64,000 nucleotides of DNA from Collinsella sp. (GTDB lineage Bacteria; Actinomycetota; Coriobacteriia; Coriobacteriales; Coriobacteriaceae): positions 62,001 through 126,000 of the forward strand of contig DXMU01000019.1 in the NCBI GenBank assembly GCA_019414025.1. The letters are read 5' to 3'. Shown here piece after piece: positions 52,376 to 60,829 of the stretch. A program made the translations under genes and the position numbers. Positions within the stretch are counted from its first letter, which is position 1. Each line of letters opens with the position of its first letter. Under the pieces are notes generated by a model that saw only the letters and a list, made by a program, of their open reading frames with translations, made no database searches and had not been told where the DNA came from.

Positions 52376-52404
52376 GGCAGTTAGGGACGTTCCTTTTCTG
52401 CCGG
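52376..52404. repeat. CGGCAG-type hairpin with GGGACGTTCC core
   Basis: CGGCAG and CTGCCG enclose TTAGGGACGTTCCTTTT. A degenerate copy of its left half follows immediately (CGGCAGCTTGGGACACTCCTT). It links the GGGAC-core and GACTAGTC families. Confidence 0.65.
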
Positions 52405-52422
52405 CAGCTTGGGACACTCCTT

Positions 52423-52507
52423 GTAGTCATTGGGGACGTTCTTAAATGACTAGTCGTTGGGGACGTTCTTGTTTGACTAGTCATTCAAGAACGTCCCCAA
52501 CGACTAC
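52423..52507. repeat. Tandem array of three TAGTC/GACTA hairpins
   Basis: Three units of 29 bases overlap at shared TAG ends: 52423-52451 (TAGTCATT / AATGACTA), 52451-52479 and 52479-52507. Units one and two carry GGGGACGTTCTT; unit three carries the reverse complement AAGAACGTCCCC, so it is inverted. The same unit occurs alone at 12073-12108. Confidence 0.8.
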
Positions 52508-52514
52508 ATAGCAT

Positions 52515-52578
52515 GAGAGTGGATAATCTCCCAGTTTGGGCTCGCATTCAGGCTCAAAGTGGGAGATTATCCACTCTC
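52515..52578. repeat. Long TCCCA-type hairpin after pdxT
   Basis: Perfect 19-base arms GAGAGTGGATAATCTCCCA and TGGGAGATTATCCACTCTC enclose a 26-base loop with partly complementary GGGCTC and AGGCTC sides. Its plan is that of 32324-32373, sharing only the TCCCA part. It lies 13 bases past the pdxT stop and may be its terminator. Confidence 0.75.
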
Positions 52579-52591
52579 GTTTCTGTTCTGC

Positions 52592-53179
52592 CTACATTTG
52601 TAGGAACAGTTCGTGGAGGCGGGTGTCTTCGTCGAGTTCGGGGTGGAAGGTTACGCCGAGCTGGTTGCCCTGGCGCGCGGCGACGATACGGCCGTCGACT
52701 TTCGCTAAGGCCTTTGCGTCGCCGTGGACCTCGACGATGCGGGGCGCGCGGATAAACGTCAGCGGCACTTCACCGTCGATGCCAGCTACCTGCCCCTTGG
52801 TTCGAAAACTGCCGAGCTGCCTGCCGTAGGCATTGCGCTCAACGAGCACATCCATGGTTGCCAGGCGCGGCGTGCCCTTATCGTCATGGGCGGCAAGGTC
52901 GTGAGCCAGCAGAATCAGGCCGGCGCAGGTGCCCAGGACGGGCATGCCTTCAACAATGCGGGTGCGAAGCTCCTCGAGCATGCCCAACTCATCTAGCAGC
53001 TTCCCTTGAACGGTAGACTCGCCGCCGGGAAGTACCAGACGGTCAAAGTCCTGCTTTAAATCAGCCGCCTGCCTCAGCTCAATACAGCGCGCGCCCAGCT
53101 CGGATAGTCTTGCCTCGTGCTCGGCAAATGCGCCTTGGACCGCCAGCACGGCGACCGTTTGGTCTGCATAATCGCTCAT
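52592..53179 (-). CDS. pdxT: Pyridoxal 5'-phosphate synthase, glutaminase subunit
   Basis: The 195-residue class I glutamine amidotransferase has the nucleophile in LGTCAGLILLA (Cys near 83), PGGEST, and the His/Glu pair in TFHPELDED. It frees ammonia from glutamine and passes it to PdxS. It is 20 bases after pdxS with GAAAGGA upstream, so the two are one operon. Confidence 0.96.
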   Translation of the reverse strand: MSDYADQTVAVLAVQGAFAEHEARLSELGARCIELRQAADLKQDFDRLVLPGGESTVQGKLLDELGMLEELRTRIVEGMPVLGTCAGLILLAHDLAAHDDKGTPRLATMDVLVERNAYGRQLGSFRTKGQVAGIDGEVPLTFIRAPRIVEVHGDAKALAKVDGRIVAARQGNQLGVTFHPELDEDTRLHELFLQM

Positions 53180-53199
53180 GTGCGATCCTTTCTGCTGGA

Positions 53200-54090
53200 C
53201 TAGCGCCCGCGCTCTTCCATGATAATCTCGATCTCGTCGGCGTTGATGCCCACCATGGCCTCGCCCAGGTCCTCTGAAAGCTCGGCAATGAGCTTGGCAT
53301 CGGTGAAGTTTGCCACGGCCTTGACGATGGCGGCTGCGCGCTTGGCGGGGTCGCCGCTCTTAAAGATGCCCGAGCCGACAAACACGCCTTCGGCGCCCAG
53401 CTGCATCATCAGCGCGGCGTCGGCGGGGGTCGCTACGCCGCCGGCGGCAAAGTTCACGACGGGAAGCTTACCCGTGGCATGGACCTCGCGCACCAGCTCG
53501 ACCGGAACCTGCAGTTGCTTGGCTGCCTCAAAGAGCTCGTCGTTGCGCAGGGCAACAACGTCACGGATCTGCTTTTGGATCTTGCGCATGTGACGCACGG
53601 CCTGAACGACGTCGCCCGTACCCGGCTCACCCTTGGTGCGAATCATCGTGGCGCCTTCGGCAACACGGCGCAGCGCCTCGCCCAGATCACGGGCGCCGCA
53701 GACAAACGGCACGTCAAACTGGGTCTTGTCGATGTGATAGACGTCATCGGCAGGGGAGAGAACCTCGGACTCATCGATGTAGTCGATCTCGATGGCCTGC
53801 AGGACCTGCGCCTCGACGATGTGACCGATGCGGCACTTGGCCATGACGGGGATGGAGACGGCCTCCTGGATGCCCTTGATCATCTTGGGGTCGCTCATGC
53901 GCGAGACGCCGCCTGCGGCACGGATGTCGGCCGGGATGCGCTCGAGGGCCATGACGGCGCAGGCGCCTGCCTCCTCGGCGATGCGTGCCTGCTCGGGCGT
54001 GGTAACGTCCATGATGACGCCGCCCTTGAGCATCTGCGCGAGCTCGCGATTGAGTTTGACGCGGTCGGCCTTGCTGTTCTGTTCTGCCAT
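53200..54090 (-). CDS. pdxS: Pyridoxal 5'-phosphate synthase, PdxS subunit
   Basis: The 296-residue TIM-barrel protein joins ribose 5-phosphate, glyceraldehyde 3-phosphate and ammonia to make PLP. Conserved stretches include GGVIMDVTTPEQA, MALERIPADIRAAGGV and VMAKCRIGH, and MIRTKGEPGTG (the active lysine). The ATG at 54090 follows AAGGGAG; an upstream ATG in frame is less good. The divergent pdxR gene starts 145 bases away. Confidence 0.97.
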   Translation of the reverse strand: MAEQNSKADRVKLNRELAQMLKGGVIMDVTTPEQARIAEEAGACAVMALERIPADIRAAGGVSRMSDPKMIKGIQEAVSIPVMAKCRIGHIVEAQVLQAIEIDYIDESEVLSPADDVYHIDKTQFDVPFVCGARDLGEALRRVAEGATMIRTKGEPGTGDVVQAVRHMRKIQKQIRDVVALRNDELFEAAKQLQVPVELVREVHATGKLPVVNFAAGGVATPADAALMMQLGAEGVFVGSGIFKSGDPAKRAAAIVKAVANFTDAKLIAELSEDLGEAMVGINADEIEIIMEERGR

Positions 54091-54182
54091 GGTTGCTCCC
54101 TTGGTTGGCATGTGCATTGCTTGACGGAACATCCTATCGGGGAGCTGGGTATGACAAAATACTCAGTTTTCGAGATAATTAC

Positions 54183-54224
54183 AAGGTCAGACTAATACCA
54201 GATTGAATGACTTAATAAGGTCAG
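54183..54224. promoter_or_regulatory. Candidate PdxR operator repeats
   Basis: Two AAGGTCAG boxes at 54183-54190 and 54217-54224, 34 bases apart in direct orientation, lie between pdxS and pdxR. MocR/PdxR-type regulators commonly bind direct repeats in this region. The second overlaps the likely ribosome binding site of pdxR, suggesting autorepression. Confidence 0.5.
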
Positions 54225-54235
54225 GTGATAGGCTC

Positions 54236-55669
54236 ATGCTTGACTACAATTTGGAAAAACGCGGCGAAGCATCGCTCTATGAGTATGTTTACCAGCAAAT
54301 TCGAGATGATATCGTAGCTGGACGCATTGTGGCGGGGGAGCATTTGCCGTCTAAGCGCGCCTTTGCCAGTCATCTGGGAATCAGTGTTATTACCATCGAG
54401 AATGCATATAGCCAGTTACTTGCCGAGGGCTATATTTGCTCAATACCACGTCGTGGCTACTACGCTTGCGAGCTTCCGGATGCACCGGTTTTGACTTCGG
54501 CTGCGGAGGGCATCGACCGAGATGCCGTCTCTGTGGGCCCCAGCGTGCATGATGTCAACGGACAGGTCGAGCGATTCGATGCGCTTTCTCCTTCTGCTTT
54601 GGAGGCGGCGCGGCTTTGGCAAAGCGCGCTACGGGCGACGCTGGCATCCGAAGACGAGCGCGAAATCTTTTCGCCCGCACCGGCGCAGGGCACTGCTCGG
54701 CTGCGACGCGCAATTGCTCACCATCTGCACGGGACAAGGGGTATGAATGTCGACCCCAACAACATCGTTATCGGTGCGGGCGCCCAGCTGCTCGATACCA
54801 TGTTGGTTCAGTTGCTTGGAGCCGACAAGGTGTATGCGGTTGAGGACCCGGGCTATTTGCGTCTGACGCGTATCTATCAGGCTATGGGCTGCCAAGTTCG
54901 ACATATCCCGTTGGATGATGAGGGCGTGGACTTGAGCACTCTGCAGAAAAGCGGGACCGATGTCCTTCACCTGATGCCGTCCCATCAGTATCCGACCGGC
55001 CTTGTGACGAGCATTGCGCGTCGCTATGCGCTTCTGAGCTGGGCCGCCGAGCGACCAGGTCGGTATCTCATCGAAGATGACTTTGATTGTGAGTTTCGCC
55101 TTGCTGGCAAGCCGATTCCTGCGCTCGCATCGATCGATGCCGCCCAGTCGGTTATTTACACCAACACGTTTTCGAAGAGCCTGTCATCGGCGTTGCGTCT
55201 AGCGTACATGGTGTTGCCCGATGAGCTAATGGAGCGGTTTAGGCGCAACCTTGGTTTTTACGCCTCGTCGGTTAGCTCTGTTGACCAGGTCGCTTTGGCT
55301 CGTTTGCTGGAATCGGGTGATTACGAGCGACATGTGAACCGCGTGCGCGTGCGCGCTCGCGAGGCGCGCGATGGCCTGGCGGCGCTTGTGCGGAAGGCGT
55401 TTCCGGCAGGGGAAGTCTCGATCGAGCATGCAGACGCGGGCCTTTACTGTATCGTGGTTGCGGAGCGTGGAACGGGCGGAAGCACTTTTGCACGGGCCCT
55501 CACGCGCTCGAGCATCCCTTTTATCGATATTGGTGACTGTTTTTGGTGTGCCGATGGCGCATCTGTCCCTGAAAACTCAACTCAAATTCTTGTTCAGTAT
55601 GACGATCTGAGTCCAAAAGTGCTAACTAGCTTGGAATTGCAGCTAATGGGGGGGCACTCTGCAACCTAA
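54236..55669 (+). CDS. pdxR: PdxR-type MocR regulator (GntR HTH fused to aminotransferase fold)
   Basis: The 477-residue protein has an N-terminal GntR winged helix (about 10-80, SLYEYVYQQIRDDIVAGRI to KRAFASHLGISVITIENAY) and a fold-type I aminotransferase domain (about 120-470) with the PLP lysine in NTFSKSLSSALRLAY. It is divergent to pdxST, as is standard for PdxR. It should activate pdxST when PLP is low. The ATG at 54236 has AGGTGA upstream. Its stop codon is inside the first 119-bp element's edge. Confidence 0.93.
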   Translation: MLDYNLEKRGEASLYEYVYQQIRDDIVAGRIVAGEHLPSKRAFASHLGISVITIENAYSQLLAEGYICSIPRRGYYACELPDAPVLTSAAEGIDRDAVSVGPSVHDVNGQVERFDALSPSALEAARLWQSALRATLASEDEREIFSPAPAQGTARLRRAIAHHLHGTRGMNVDPNNIVIGAGAQLLDTMLVQLLGADKVYAVEDPGYLRLTRIYQAMGCQVRHIPLDDEGVDLSTLQKSGTDVLHLMPSHQYPTGLVTSIARRYALLSWAAERPGRYLIEDDFDCEFRLAGKPIPALASIDAAQSVIYTNTFSKSLSSALRLAYMVLPDELMERFRRNLGFYASSVSSVDQVALARLLESGDYERHVNRVRVRAREARDGLAALVRKAFPAGEVSIEHADAGLYCIVVAERGTGGSTFARALTRSSIPFIDIGDCFWCADGASVPENSTQILVQYDDLSPKVLTSLELQLMGGHSAT

Positions 55670-55786
55670 GTGAGTAGACTTTTAGCACTTTGGCGACCAG
55701 GCAGTTTTGTAACAAGCTATCTACCTGCGGTTTTGAAAAGCAGGATGACCGGCCTGCTCGGGATGTTCAAAAAAGTCTACTCACTT
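55668..55786. mobile_element. 119-bp element with inverted ends, copy 1
   Basis: Ends AAGTGAGTAGACTTTT and AAAAGTCTACTCACTT are perfect inverted repeats. The element starts at the last bases of the pdxR stop codon. It matches copy 2 (57087-57205) in length exactly and in most positions; shared segments include AGCACTTTGGCGA/GGCACTTTGGCGA and TACCTGCGG. No transposase lies within, so it is a MITE- or REP-like element. No clear target duplication is seen. Confidence 0.75.
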
Positions 55787-55819
55787 GCCGCGCAAAGCTC
55801 CTGCATGAGAAAAAATGGG

Positions 55820-55885
55820 GTTTTCAACAGGGCTTCGTCCAGCTCTCGGCAAGCTTTTGGCCAGTTGGGGAGTGCTGTTGAAAAC
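55820..55885. repeat. Interrupted inverted repeat before the nuclease-like gene
   Basis: GTTTTCAACAG (55820-55830) and CTGTTGAAAAC (55875-55885) are a perfect 11-base inverted repeat 44 bases apart. It is upstream of the gene at 55969 and could be regulatory. Confidence 0.45.
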
Positions 55886-55968
55886 TTGGCAGTCCGTTCG
55901 GCGCCATTTTTGGTGCGTTCGCGCCAATACGTGACTGACTGGGTTGAAATTCGTGTTTTCCTGTGCCT

Positions 55969-57096
55969 ATGAAGGATCTACTTTGTGACATATCGGCTTT
56001 TAGGTACTGGCGTTTGCCTCCTCAAGTCCGCGCTTTGTGTCCGCCGCTTCCACGGCCGGAAGAAGACCGGCAGCGATATGACCTTGCCCGTAACCCGACG
56101 GCTGCGGTTGTGCTCGGCTTTCCGTTGTATACATTGGTCCGGACGAGAAACAAGCGGACTTGTCCTGCCAGTATCAGGCAGCGGCTGTTTCTTGGTGAGC
56201 TCCCCAGGGAATCCGTGCTGGAAACGGAGCATGGGTTTTTGGTTACATCTCCTCTACTGACGACATTCATCATGTCGCGGCATCTGACGGATCTTCAGCT
56301 TCTTTTGGTATTGGCGGAGATGTGTGGCTTGTTTGCGGTGTGTGCCCTGCCGGCGGCACTTGAGGCGGAGCTTTCGCGTGCAATTGATTCGGGCGCGATT
56401 TCGACAACGTTCGGTTGGGTGCGCTGCCCGTCCGAGGACGGCATCGCCTCAAATTTATGGCGTCGAGACGCTTTGGTTTTGGGCGGAGACCTTGACCGTT
56501 TTTGTTCAGATGTTTGCGGGATGCGTTACGGCAATAGATTTATGGCGGTATCGCAACTCGTTCCATTGGGTGCCGCGTCGCCTTTTGAGGTCGAGGCGTT
56601 TTTGTTGCTTGGACTGCCGCGAGCCCTGGGAGGCGAAGGGTTTTGCGGCATAGAGCTCAATGTCGAAGTGACGTTAAGCACAAGTGCTCGAGCGATTGTG
56701 GGAAAGTCCCGTGTATATATCGACCTACTTCTTTCTTCGCCGGACGGTAGGCGACAGGTGGCCATTGAATGTCAGGGAAAGGCCTCGCACGGACGCGCAG
56801 GGGATGGCTTGCGTGACGCTGACCGCATGACGGCCCTTCAGGCCATGGGCTACGATGTGCTTCTCCTTACACACAGACAGATATCGGATGAGGATAGATT
56901 CCGCGCGATCGTTAAGGCCGTATGCAGGATGCTCGATGCTGAATATCGTGATAAAAGCTCGGATGAGCAAAGGGCTGAGGCATTACTCCGGTCTGAACTA
57001 TTCATTGACTGGACAAAATTGGGAGTAATCGACGGAAAGATGCCCGCTAGACACAAAATGGCTCGATCGTGGACGGCTGCGAATCTAAGTGAGTAG
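55969..57096 (+). CDS. AbiEi-like / DUF559-type nuclease-fold protein between two 119-bp elements
   Basis: The 375-residue protein has an N-terminal region (about 40-150) reminiscent of AbiEi-type regulators (NPTAAVVLGFPLYTLV, then HGFLVTSPLLTTFIMS), and a C-terminal domain (about 245-330) resembling DUF559/Vsr nuclease folds: D252 in VYIDLLL, E267 and Q269 in AIECQGK, then DRMTALQAMGYDVLLLTH. The usual nuclease Lys or Gln position is Q269, with K271 near. The start is uncertain (ATG 55969 or GTG 55963, no strong ribosome binding site). GC content is lower than in the neighbours. Its last codons and stop come from the second 119-bp element. No AbiEii toxin is beside it. Confidence 0.65.
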   Translation: MKDLLCDISAFRYWRLPPQVRALCPPLPRPEEDRQRYDLARNPTAAVVLGFPLYTLVRTRNKRTCPASIRQRLFLGELPRESVLETEHGFLVTSPLLTTFIMSRHLTDLQLLLVLAEMCGLFAVCALPAALEAELSRAIDSGAISTTFGWVRCPSEDGIASNLWRRDALVLGGDLDRFCSDVCGMRYGNRFMAVSQLVPLGAASPFEVEAFLLLGLPRALGGEGFCGIELNVEVTLSTSARAIVGKSRVYIDLLLSSPDGRRQVAIECQGKASHGRAGDGLRDADRMTALQAMGYDVLLLTHRQISDEDRFRAIVKAVCRMLDAEYRDKSSDEQRAEALLRSELFIDWTKLGVIDGKMPARHKMARSWTAANLSE

Positions 57097-57205
57097 ACTT
57101 TTGGCACTTTGGCGACTAGGTCGTTTTGCAACAAGGCATTTACCTGCGGCTTTATAAAGTGATATGGATGGTCTGCTCGGCAAGTTCCAAAAAGTCTACT
57201 CACTT
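57087..57205. mobile_element. 119-bp element with inverted ends, copy 2
   Basis: Same ends and length as copy 1. Here the inverted repeat extends two more bases (CTAAGTGAG and CTCACTTAG). Its left end provides the stop codon of the preceding gene (GAGTAG). Confidence 0.75.
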
Positions 57206-57273
57206 AGTTTTTGACGAGAAGCCGATGCCGAAGGCGGTCCTATTTCAGGTAGTTAACAAGTTTGTGAGGCACG

Positions 57274-57303
57274 AAAAAGGCCCGAACCATGCGGTCCGGG
57301 CCT
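57274..57303 (-). terminator. Terminator of the rubrerythrin gene
   Basis: On the minus strand AGGCCCGG and CGGGCCT form a hairpin with a 10-base loop, followed by TTTTC. It is 35 bases after the rubrerythrin stop. Confidence 0.85.
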
Positions 57304-57337
57304 CATCGAGCTAGAGGCTATGTCTCAGGTTGCTGGC

Positions 57338-57898
57338 TTAGCCGAAGTAGCGCTTGAGCAGGCCGGCGAAAGCCTTGCCGTGGCGAGCCTCGTCGCGAGC
57401 CATCTCGTGCACGGTGTCGTGGATGGCATCGAGGCCAGCGGCCTTGGCGCGCTTAGCAAGATCGGTCTTGCCGGCGGTGGCGCCGTTCTCGGCCTCAACG
57501 CGCAACTCGAGGTTCTTCTTGGTGGAGTCGGTTACGACCTCGCCCAGGAGCTCAGCGAACTTGGCAGCGTGCTCGGCCTCCTCGTGGGCAGCCTTCTCCC
57601 AGTACAGGCCGATCTCGGGATAGCCCTCGCGATGAGCGACGCGCGCCATGGCCAGGTACATACCGACCTCGGAGCACTCGCCCTCAAAGTTGGCGCGCAG
57701 GTCGGCAACGATGTCCTCGGAGACGCCCTCCATCTTGGCGACGCCCACGACGTGCTCGGCAGCCCACTCGAGCTGACCCTCCTCCTGCTTCAGGAAGCGA
57801 GAACCGGGAACGCCGCACTGGGGGCACTTGAAGTCCTCGGGCAGCTGGTCGCCGTCGAACTCTTCCACATAACCGCAAACGGGGCAAACAAACTTCAT
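57338..57898 (-). CDS. Reverse rubrerythrin (rubredoxin domain first)
   Basis: The 186-residue protein starts with a rubredoxin domain (Cys5, Cys8, Cys25, Cys28 in CPVCGY and CPQCGVPG), followed by a ferritin-like diiron domain with ECSEVGMYL, EKAAHEEAEHAAKF, and DEARHGKAF. This order is reverse rubrerythrin. It reduces hydrogen peroxide or oxygen with NADH-supplied electrons and protects anaerobes. The ATG follows AAAGGA. Its own terminator and promoter indicate a monocistronic gene. Confidence 0.94.
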   Translation of the reverse strand: MKFVCPVCGYVEEFDGDQLPEDFKCPQCGVPGSRFLKQEEGQLEWAAEHVVGVAKMEGVSEDIVADLRANFEGECSEVGMYLAMARVAHREGYPEIGLYWEKAAHEEAEHAAKFAELLGEVVTDSTKKNLELRVEAENGATAGKTDLAKRAKAAGLDAIHDTVHEMARDEARHGKAFAGLLKRYFG

Positions 57899-58154
57899 GA
57901 TTCGATCCTTTCGATCGATGGCGATTGTGCGCTCGTCCGGTCCCGTAAGGGCCCTCTCCGGACGTGCGTCTTGACGAGTTCTATTATCCATAAATGCAAC
58001 CAAATGTGAAGCCTATTAGGAATGATTTTTAATAAAACAATTTTGAGATATGAAGATGTTGATTGATTAACGATTGGCAGGCCGTCTTTGACCGCCGCTG
58101 AGTACAATCGGGCGAGCAAATGTTGACCTATCAACAAATGAAGGAGTTTCCTTT

Positions 58155-59375
58155 ATGCATCTAGCCCGTCGTGCCTGGTGCCGAACATATCAGACGGTTT
58201 TTCGCATTGAATTGCCGATCCTGCCCTATACCGAGCCGCGCATTTTAGAGCATGCCGAGGATGTGCCCGCGGTGCTTCAAAAGCGCTCGATCCAGAAGGT
58301 CCTTATCGTGACGGATCCCGGCATTGCCCGTCTGGGGCTCACGGCACCGCTCGAGACGGCGCTCGCATGCAGGGGGATTGGCGTTACGGTCTATGCCGAA
58401 ACGCGTGCAAACCCCACGGTTTCAAACGTGGAAGAAGCGGCGTCCCTGTATCGAGAGAGCGCCTGCCAGGCCATTATCGGTTTTGGCGGAGGATCGGCCA
58501 TGGACTGCGCCAAGGGCGTGGGTGCACGCATCACGCAGCCAAGCAAGCCCATCAACAAGATGCGCGGCCTGCTGCGGATTCATCGTCGCCTGCCGCTGCT
58601 TATCGCCGTTCCCACTACGGCAGGCACGGGAAGCGAGGTCACGCTCGCGGCGGTTATCACCGATGACGAGACGCACTACAAGTACCCCATTAACGACTTT
58701 GTGCTTATCCCGCGCTTTGCGGTGCACGACCCCGAGTTTACGCGCGGTCTGCCCGCCTCCATTACGGGGCAGACGGGTATGGACGCCCTGACGCATGCCG
58801 TCGAGGCCTTTATCGGGCGAAGCACCACGCCCTATACGCGTAAGATGGCGCGACAGGCGGTGCAGCTCATCCACGACAATTTGCTCGAGGCCTATGAGCA
58901 TGGCGACGACATGCGTGCGCGTCGCAATATGCTTTCGGCGGCGTATAAGGCGGGCGTTGCGTTTACCCGCTCCTATGTTGGATACGTTCACGCCATCGCA
59001 CACAGCTTGGGTGGGCGTTACGGGATTCCGCACGGCTTGGCCAACGCTATCATCCTGCCGCACATGCTTCGCGCTTATGGTGACGCCGCCGCCCCCAAGC
59101 TTGCCGATCTTGCTCGCATGGCGGGCATTGCGCCGGCTACCGCGCAGGACAGTCTTGCGGCCGAGGCCTTTATCGATTGGGTCGACCGCATGAACGAGGC
59201 CCTGGGAATCCCCAAATATGTCTTGGGCATTCGCCGCTCTGACATTCCCGAGATGGCGGTGCATGCCGATGCCGAGGCCAATCCGCTATACCCCGTTCCG
59301 CTTCTAATGGACCGCTTGGAGCTCGAGCATATGTACGAGGTCGTTGCAGGTGGTATGTTTGAGGACGAGAATTAG
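58155..59375 (+). CDS. Iron-containing alcohol dehydrogenase
   Basis: The 406-residue protein has the family's NAD-binding GGGSAMDCAK, PTTAGTGSEVT, and metal ligands in GMDALTHAVEAF, VGYVHAIAHSLGG and IPHGLANA. Such enzymes interconvert alcohols and aldehydes. The ATG follows AAGGAG. An aldehyde dehydrogenase starts eight bases after its stop, so the pair likely converts alcohol to acid, or the reverse during fermentation. The substrate is not evident. Confidence 0.92.
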   Translation: MHLARRAWCRTYQTVFRIELPILPYTEPRILEHAEDVPAVLQKRSIQKVLIVTDPGIARLGLTAPLETALACRGIGVTVYAETRANPTVSNVEEAASLYRESACQAIIGFGGGSAMDCAKGVGARITQPSKPINKMRGLLRIHRRLPLLIAVPTTAGTGSEVTLAAVITDDETHYKYPINDFVLIPRFAVHDPEFTRGLPASITGQTGMDALTHAVEAFIGRSTTPYTRKMARQAVQLIHDNLLEAYEHGDDMRARRNMLSAAYKAGVAFTRSYVGYVHAIAHSLGGRYGIPHGLANAIILPHMLRAYGDAAAPKLADLARMAGIAPATAQDSLAAEAFIDWVDRMNEALGIPKYVLGIRRSDIPEMAVHADAEANPLYPVPLLMDRLELEHMYEVVAGGMFEDEN

Positions 59376-59383
59376 GAGGGTCC

Positions 59384-60763
59384 ATGAACACCGAGGAAAT
59401 CGCGCGCATCGTTGCCGATCAGCGCGCCTATTTTAAGACGCACGCCACGTTTGATGTCGACGCTCGCCGCCGTGCGCTCGTGCGCCTGCGTGATGCGGTT
59501 CGTGCGCACGAGGCCGATATCGCCCATGCGCTCAAGACCGATTTGGGAAAGTCGCATGACGAGGCGTATATGTGCGAGATCGGCACGTCGCTTTCCGAGA
59601 TTCGCCATCAGATCGCGCATGTGGCTCGATGGAGCCGCCCGCGCCTGCGCCCCTGCGACCTCGCCAATGCTATTAGCGTGTGCAAGACGCAAGCCGTGCC
59701 CTATGGCGTCACGCTCATCATGGCTCCATGGAACTATCCGTTTTTGTTGACGCTCGAGCCGCTCGCCGGCGCCCTTGCCGCGGGCAATACCGTGGTCATC
59801 AAGCCGAGCGCCTATGCCCCGGCTTCGAGCGCGGTGCTCAAGCAAATCTGCAAAGAGGCATTTGATTCGCGCCTGGTAACGGTTGTCGAGGGCGGGCGCG
59901 CCGAGAACGAAGCGCTGCTCGATGAGTGCTGGGACAAGATCTTCTTTACCGGCAGCGTTCCGGTCGGCAAACTCGTCATGGAGCGGGCAAGTAAAAACCT
60001 GACGCCCGTGACGCTTGAGCTGGGCGGAAAGAGTCCCTGCATTGTGGATGCGACGGCAAACTTGAAGGTCGCGGCACGGCGCATCGCCTTTGGTAAATGG
60101 CTCAACGTGGGCCAGACCTGTGTAGCGCCCGACTATCTGCTGGTCGACGTGCGCGTGCACGATGAGTTGTTGGGCCTCATCAAGGAGGAGGTCCGCCGCA
60201 TGTTTGGCGAGCATCCGCTCGACAACGAGGATTACGGCCACATCGTCAACGCCAAGCATTTTGCGCGCGTGCGCGGGCTGATTGATCCCGACAAGGTTGT
60301 GCTGGGAGGCACGGCGCGCGAGTCGTCGCTCAAGATTGAGCCGACGATCCTAGACGGCGTGGCGCCTGGGGACGCCGTAATGCAGGAGGAGATTTTCGGC
60401 CCCATCTTGCCGGTGCTGACGTTTGAGAGCCTAGATGAGGCTGAGGCGTTTATCACGGATCGTCCGACGCCGCTGGCCCTATATATCTTTAGCCAGGACC
60501 GTGCGACCCGGCAGCGCTTTGTGCACTATGTGCCCTTTGGCGGCGGCTGCGTCAACGACACGATCATGCATCTGGCTACGAGCCATATGGGCTTTGGCGG
60601 CATGGGCGCGAGCGGTATGGGGCAGTACCATGGCCGCGAGAGTTTCGATACGTTTAGCCACAAGAAGAGCATCGTGAACAAGGCAACCTGGCTGGACGTG
60701 CCATTCCGCTATGCCCCGTATGCAAGCTGGAAGCACAAGTTCGTGCGCATGTTTGTGCATTAG
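59384..60763 (+). CDS. Aldehyde dehydrogenase
   Basis: The 459-residue protein has PWNYPFLLTLEPLAGALAAG, the catalytic Glu in LELGGKSPCIV and the catalytic Cys in NVGQTCVAPDYLLV. These are class 3-like ALDH motifs; the short length and the C-terminal hydrophobic tail fit. It oxidises aldehydes with NAD(P)+. It is co-transcribed with the alcohol dehydrogenase, and a hairpin at 60790-60820 may end the operon. Confidence 0.94.
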   Translation: MNTEEIARIVADQRAYFKTHATFDVDARRRALVRLRDAVRAHEADIAHALKTDLGKSHDEAYMCEIGTSLSEIRHQIAHVARWSRPRLRPCDLANAISVCKTQAVPYGVTLIMAPWNYPFLLTLEPLAGALAAGNTVVIKPSAYAPASSAVLKQICKEAFDSRLVTVVEGGRAENEALLDECWDKIFFTGSVPVGKLVMERASKNLTPVTLELGGKSPCIVDATANLKVAARRIAFGKWLNVGQTCVAPDYLLVDVRVHDELLGLIKEEVRRMFGEHPLDNEDYGHIVNAKHFARVRGLIDPDKVVLGGTARESSLKIEPTILDGVAPGDAVMQEEIFGPILPVLTFESLDEAEAFITDRPTPLALYIFSQDRATRQRFVHYVPFGGGCVNDTIMHLATSHMGFGGMGASGMGQYHGRESFDTFSHKKSIVNKATWLDVPFRYAPYASWKHKFVRMFVH

Positions 60764-60789
60764 AATCAGATGACTTAGAGACAAGCAAA

Positions 60790-60820
60790 ATGGCCGCCCC
60801 CGCGTAAGCGAAGACGGCCA
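60790..60820 (+). terminator. Probable terminator after the dehydrogenase operon
   Basis: ATGGCCG and CGGCCA arms surround an 18-base loop and are followed by CTTCTC. It is weaker than other terminators of the window. Confidence 0.5.
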
Positions 60821-60829
60821 CTTCTCACG

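Larger units (their letters stand above)
52193..52591. other. Repeat-rich intergenic region between the RGG gene and pdxT
   Basis: The 399 bases hold no gene. They hold in order a stop-codon palindrome, a terminator, a CGGCAG hairpin, a tandem array of three GACTAGTC hairpins, and a long TCCCA-type hairpin. It is the densest repeat cluster of the window. Confidence 0.8.

Noticed and set aside
55969..57096. A full AbiE toxin-antitoxin pair
   Set aside because: No AbiEii nucleotidyltransferase toxin gene is next to it; the neighbours are pdxR and rubrerythrin.
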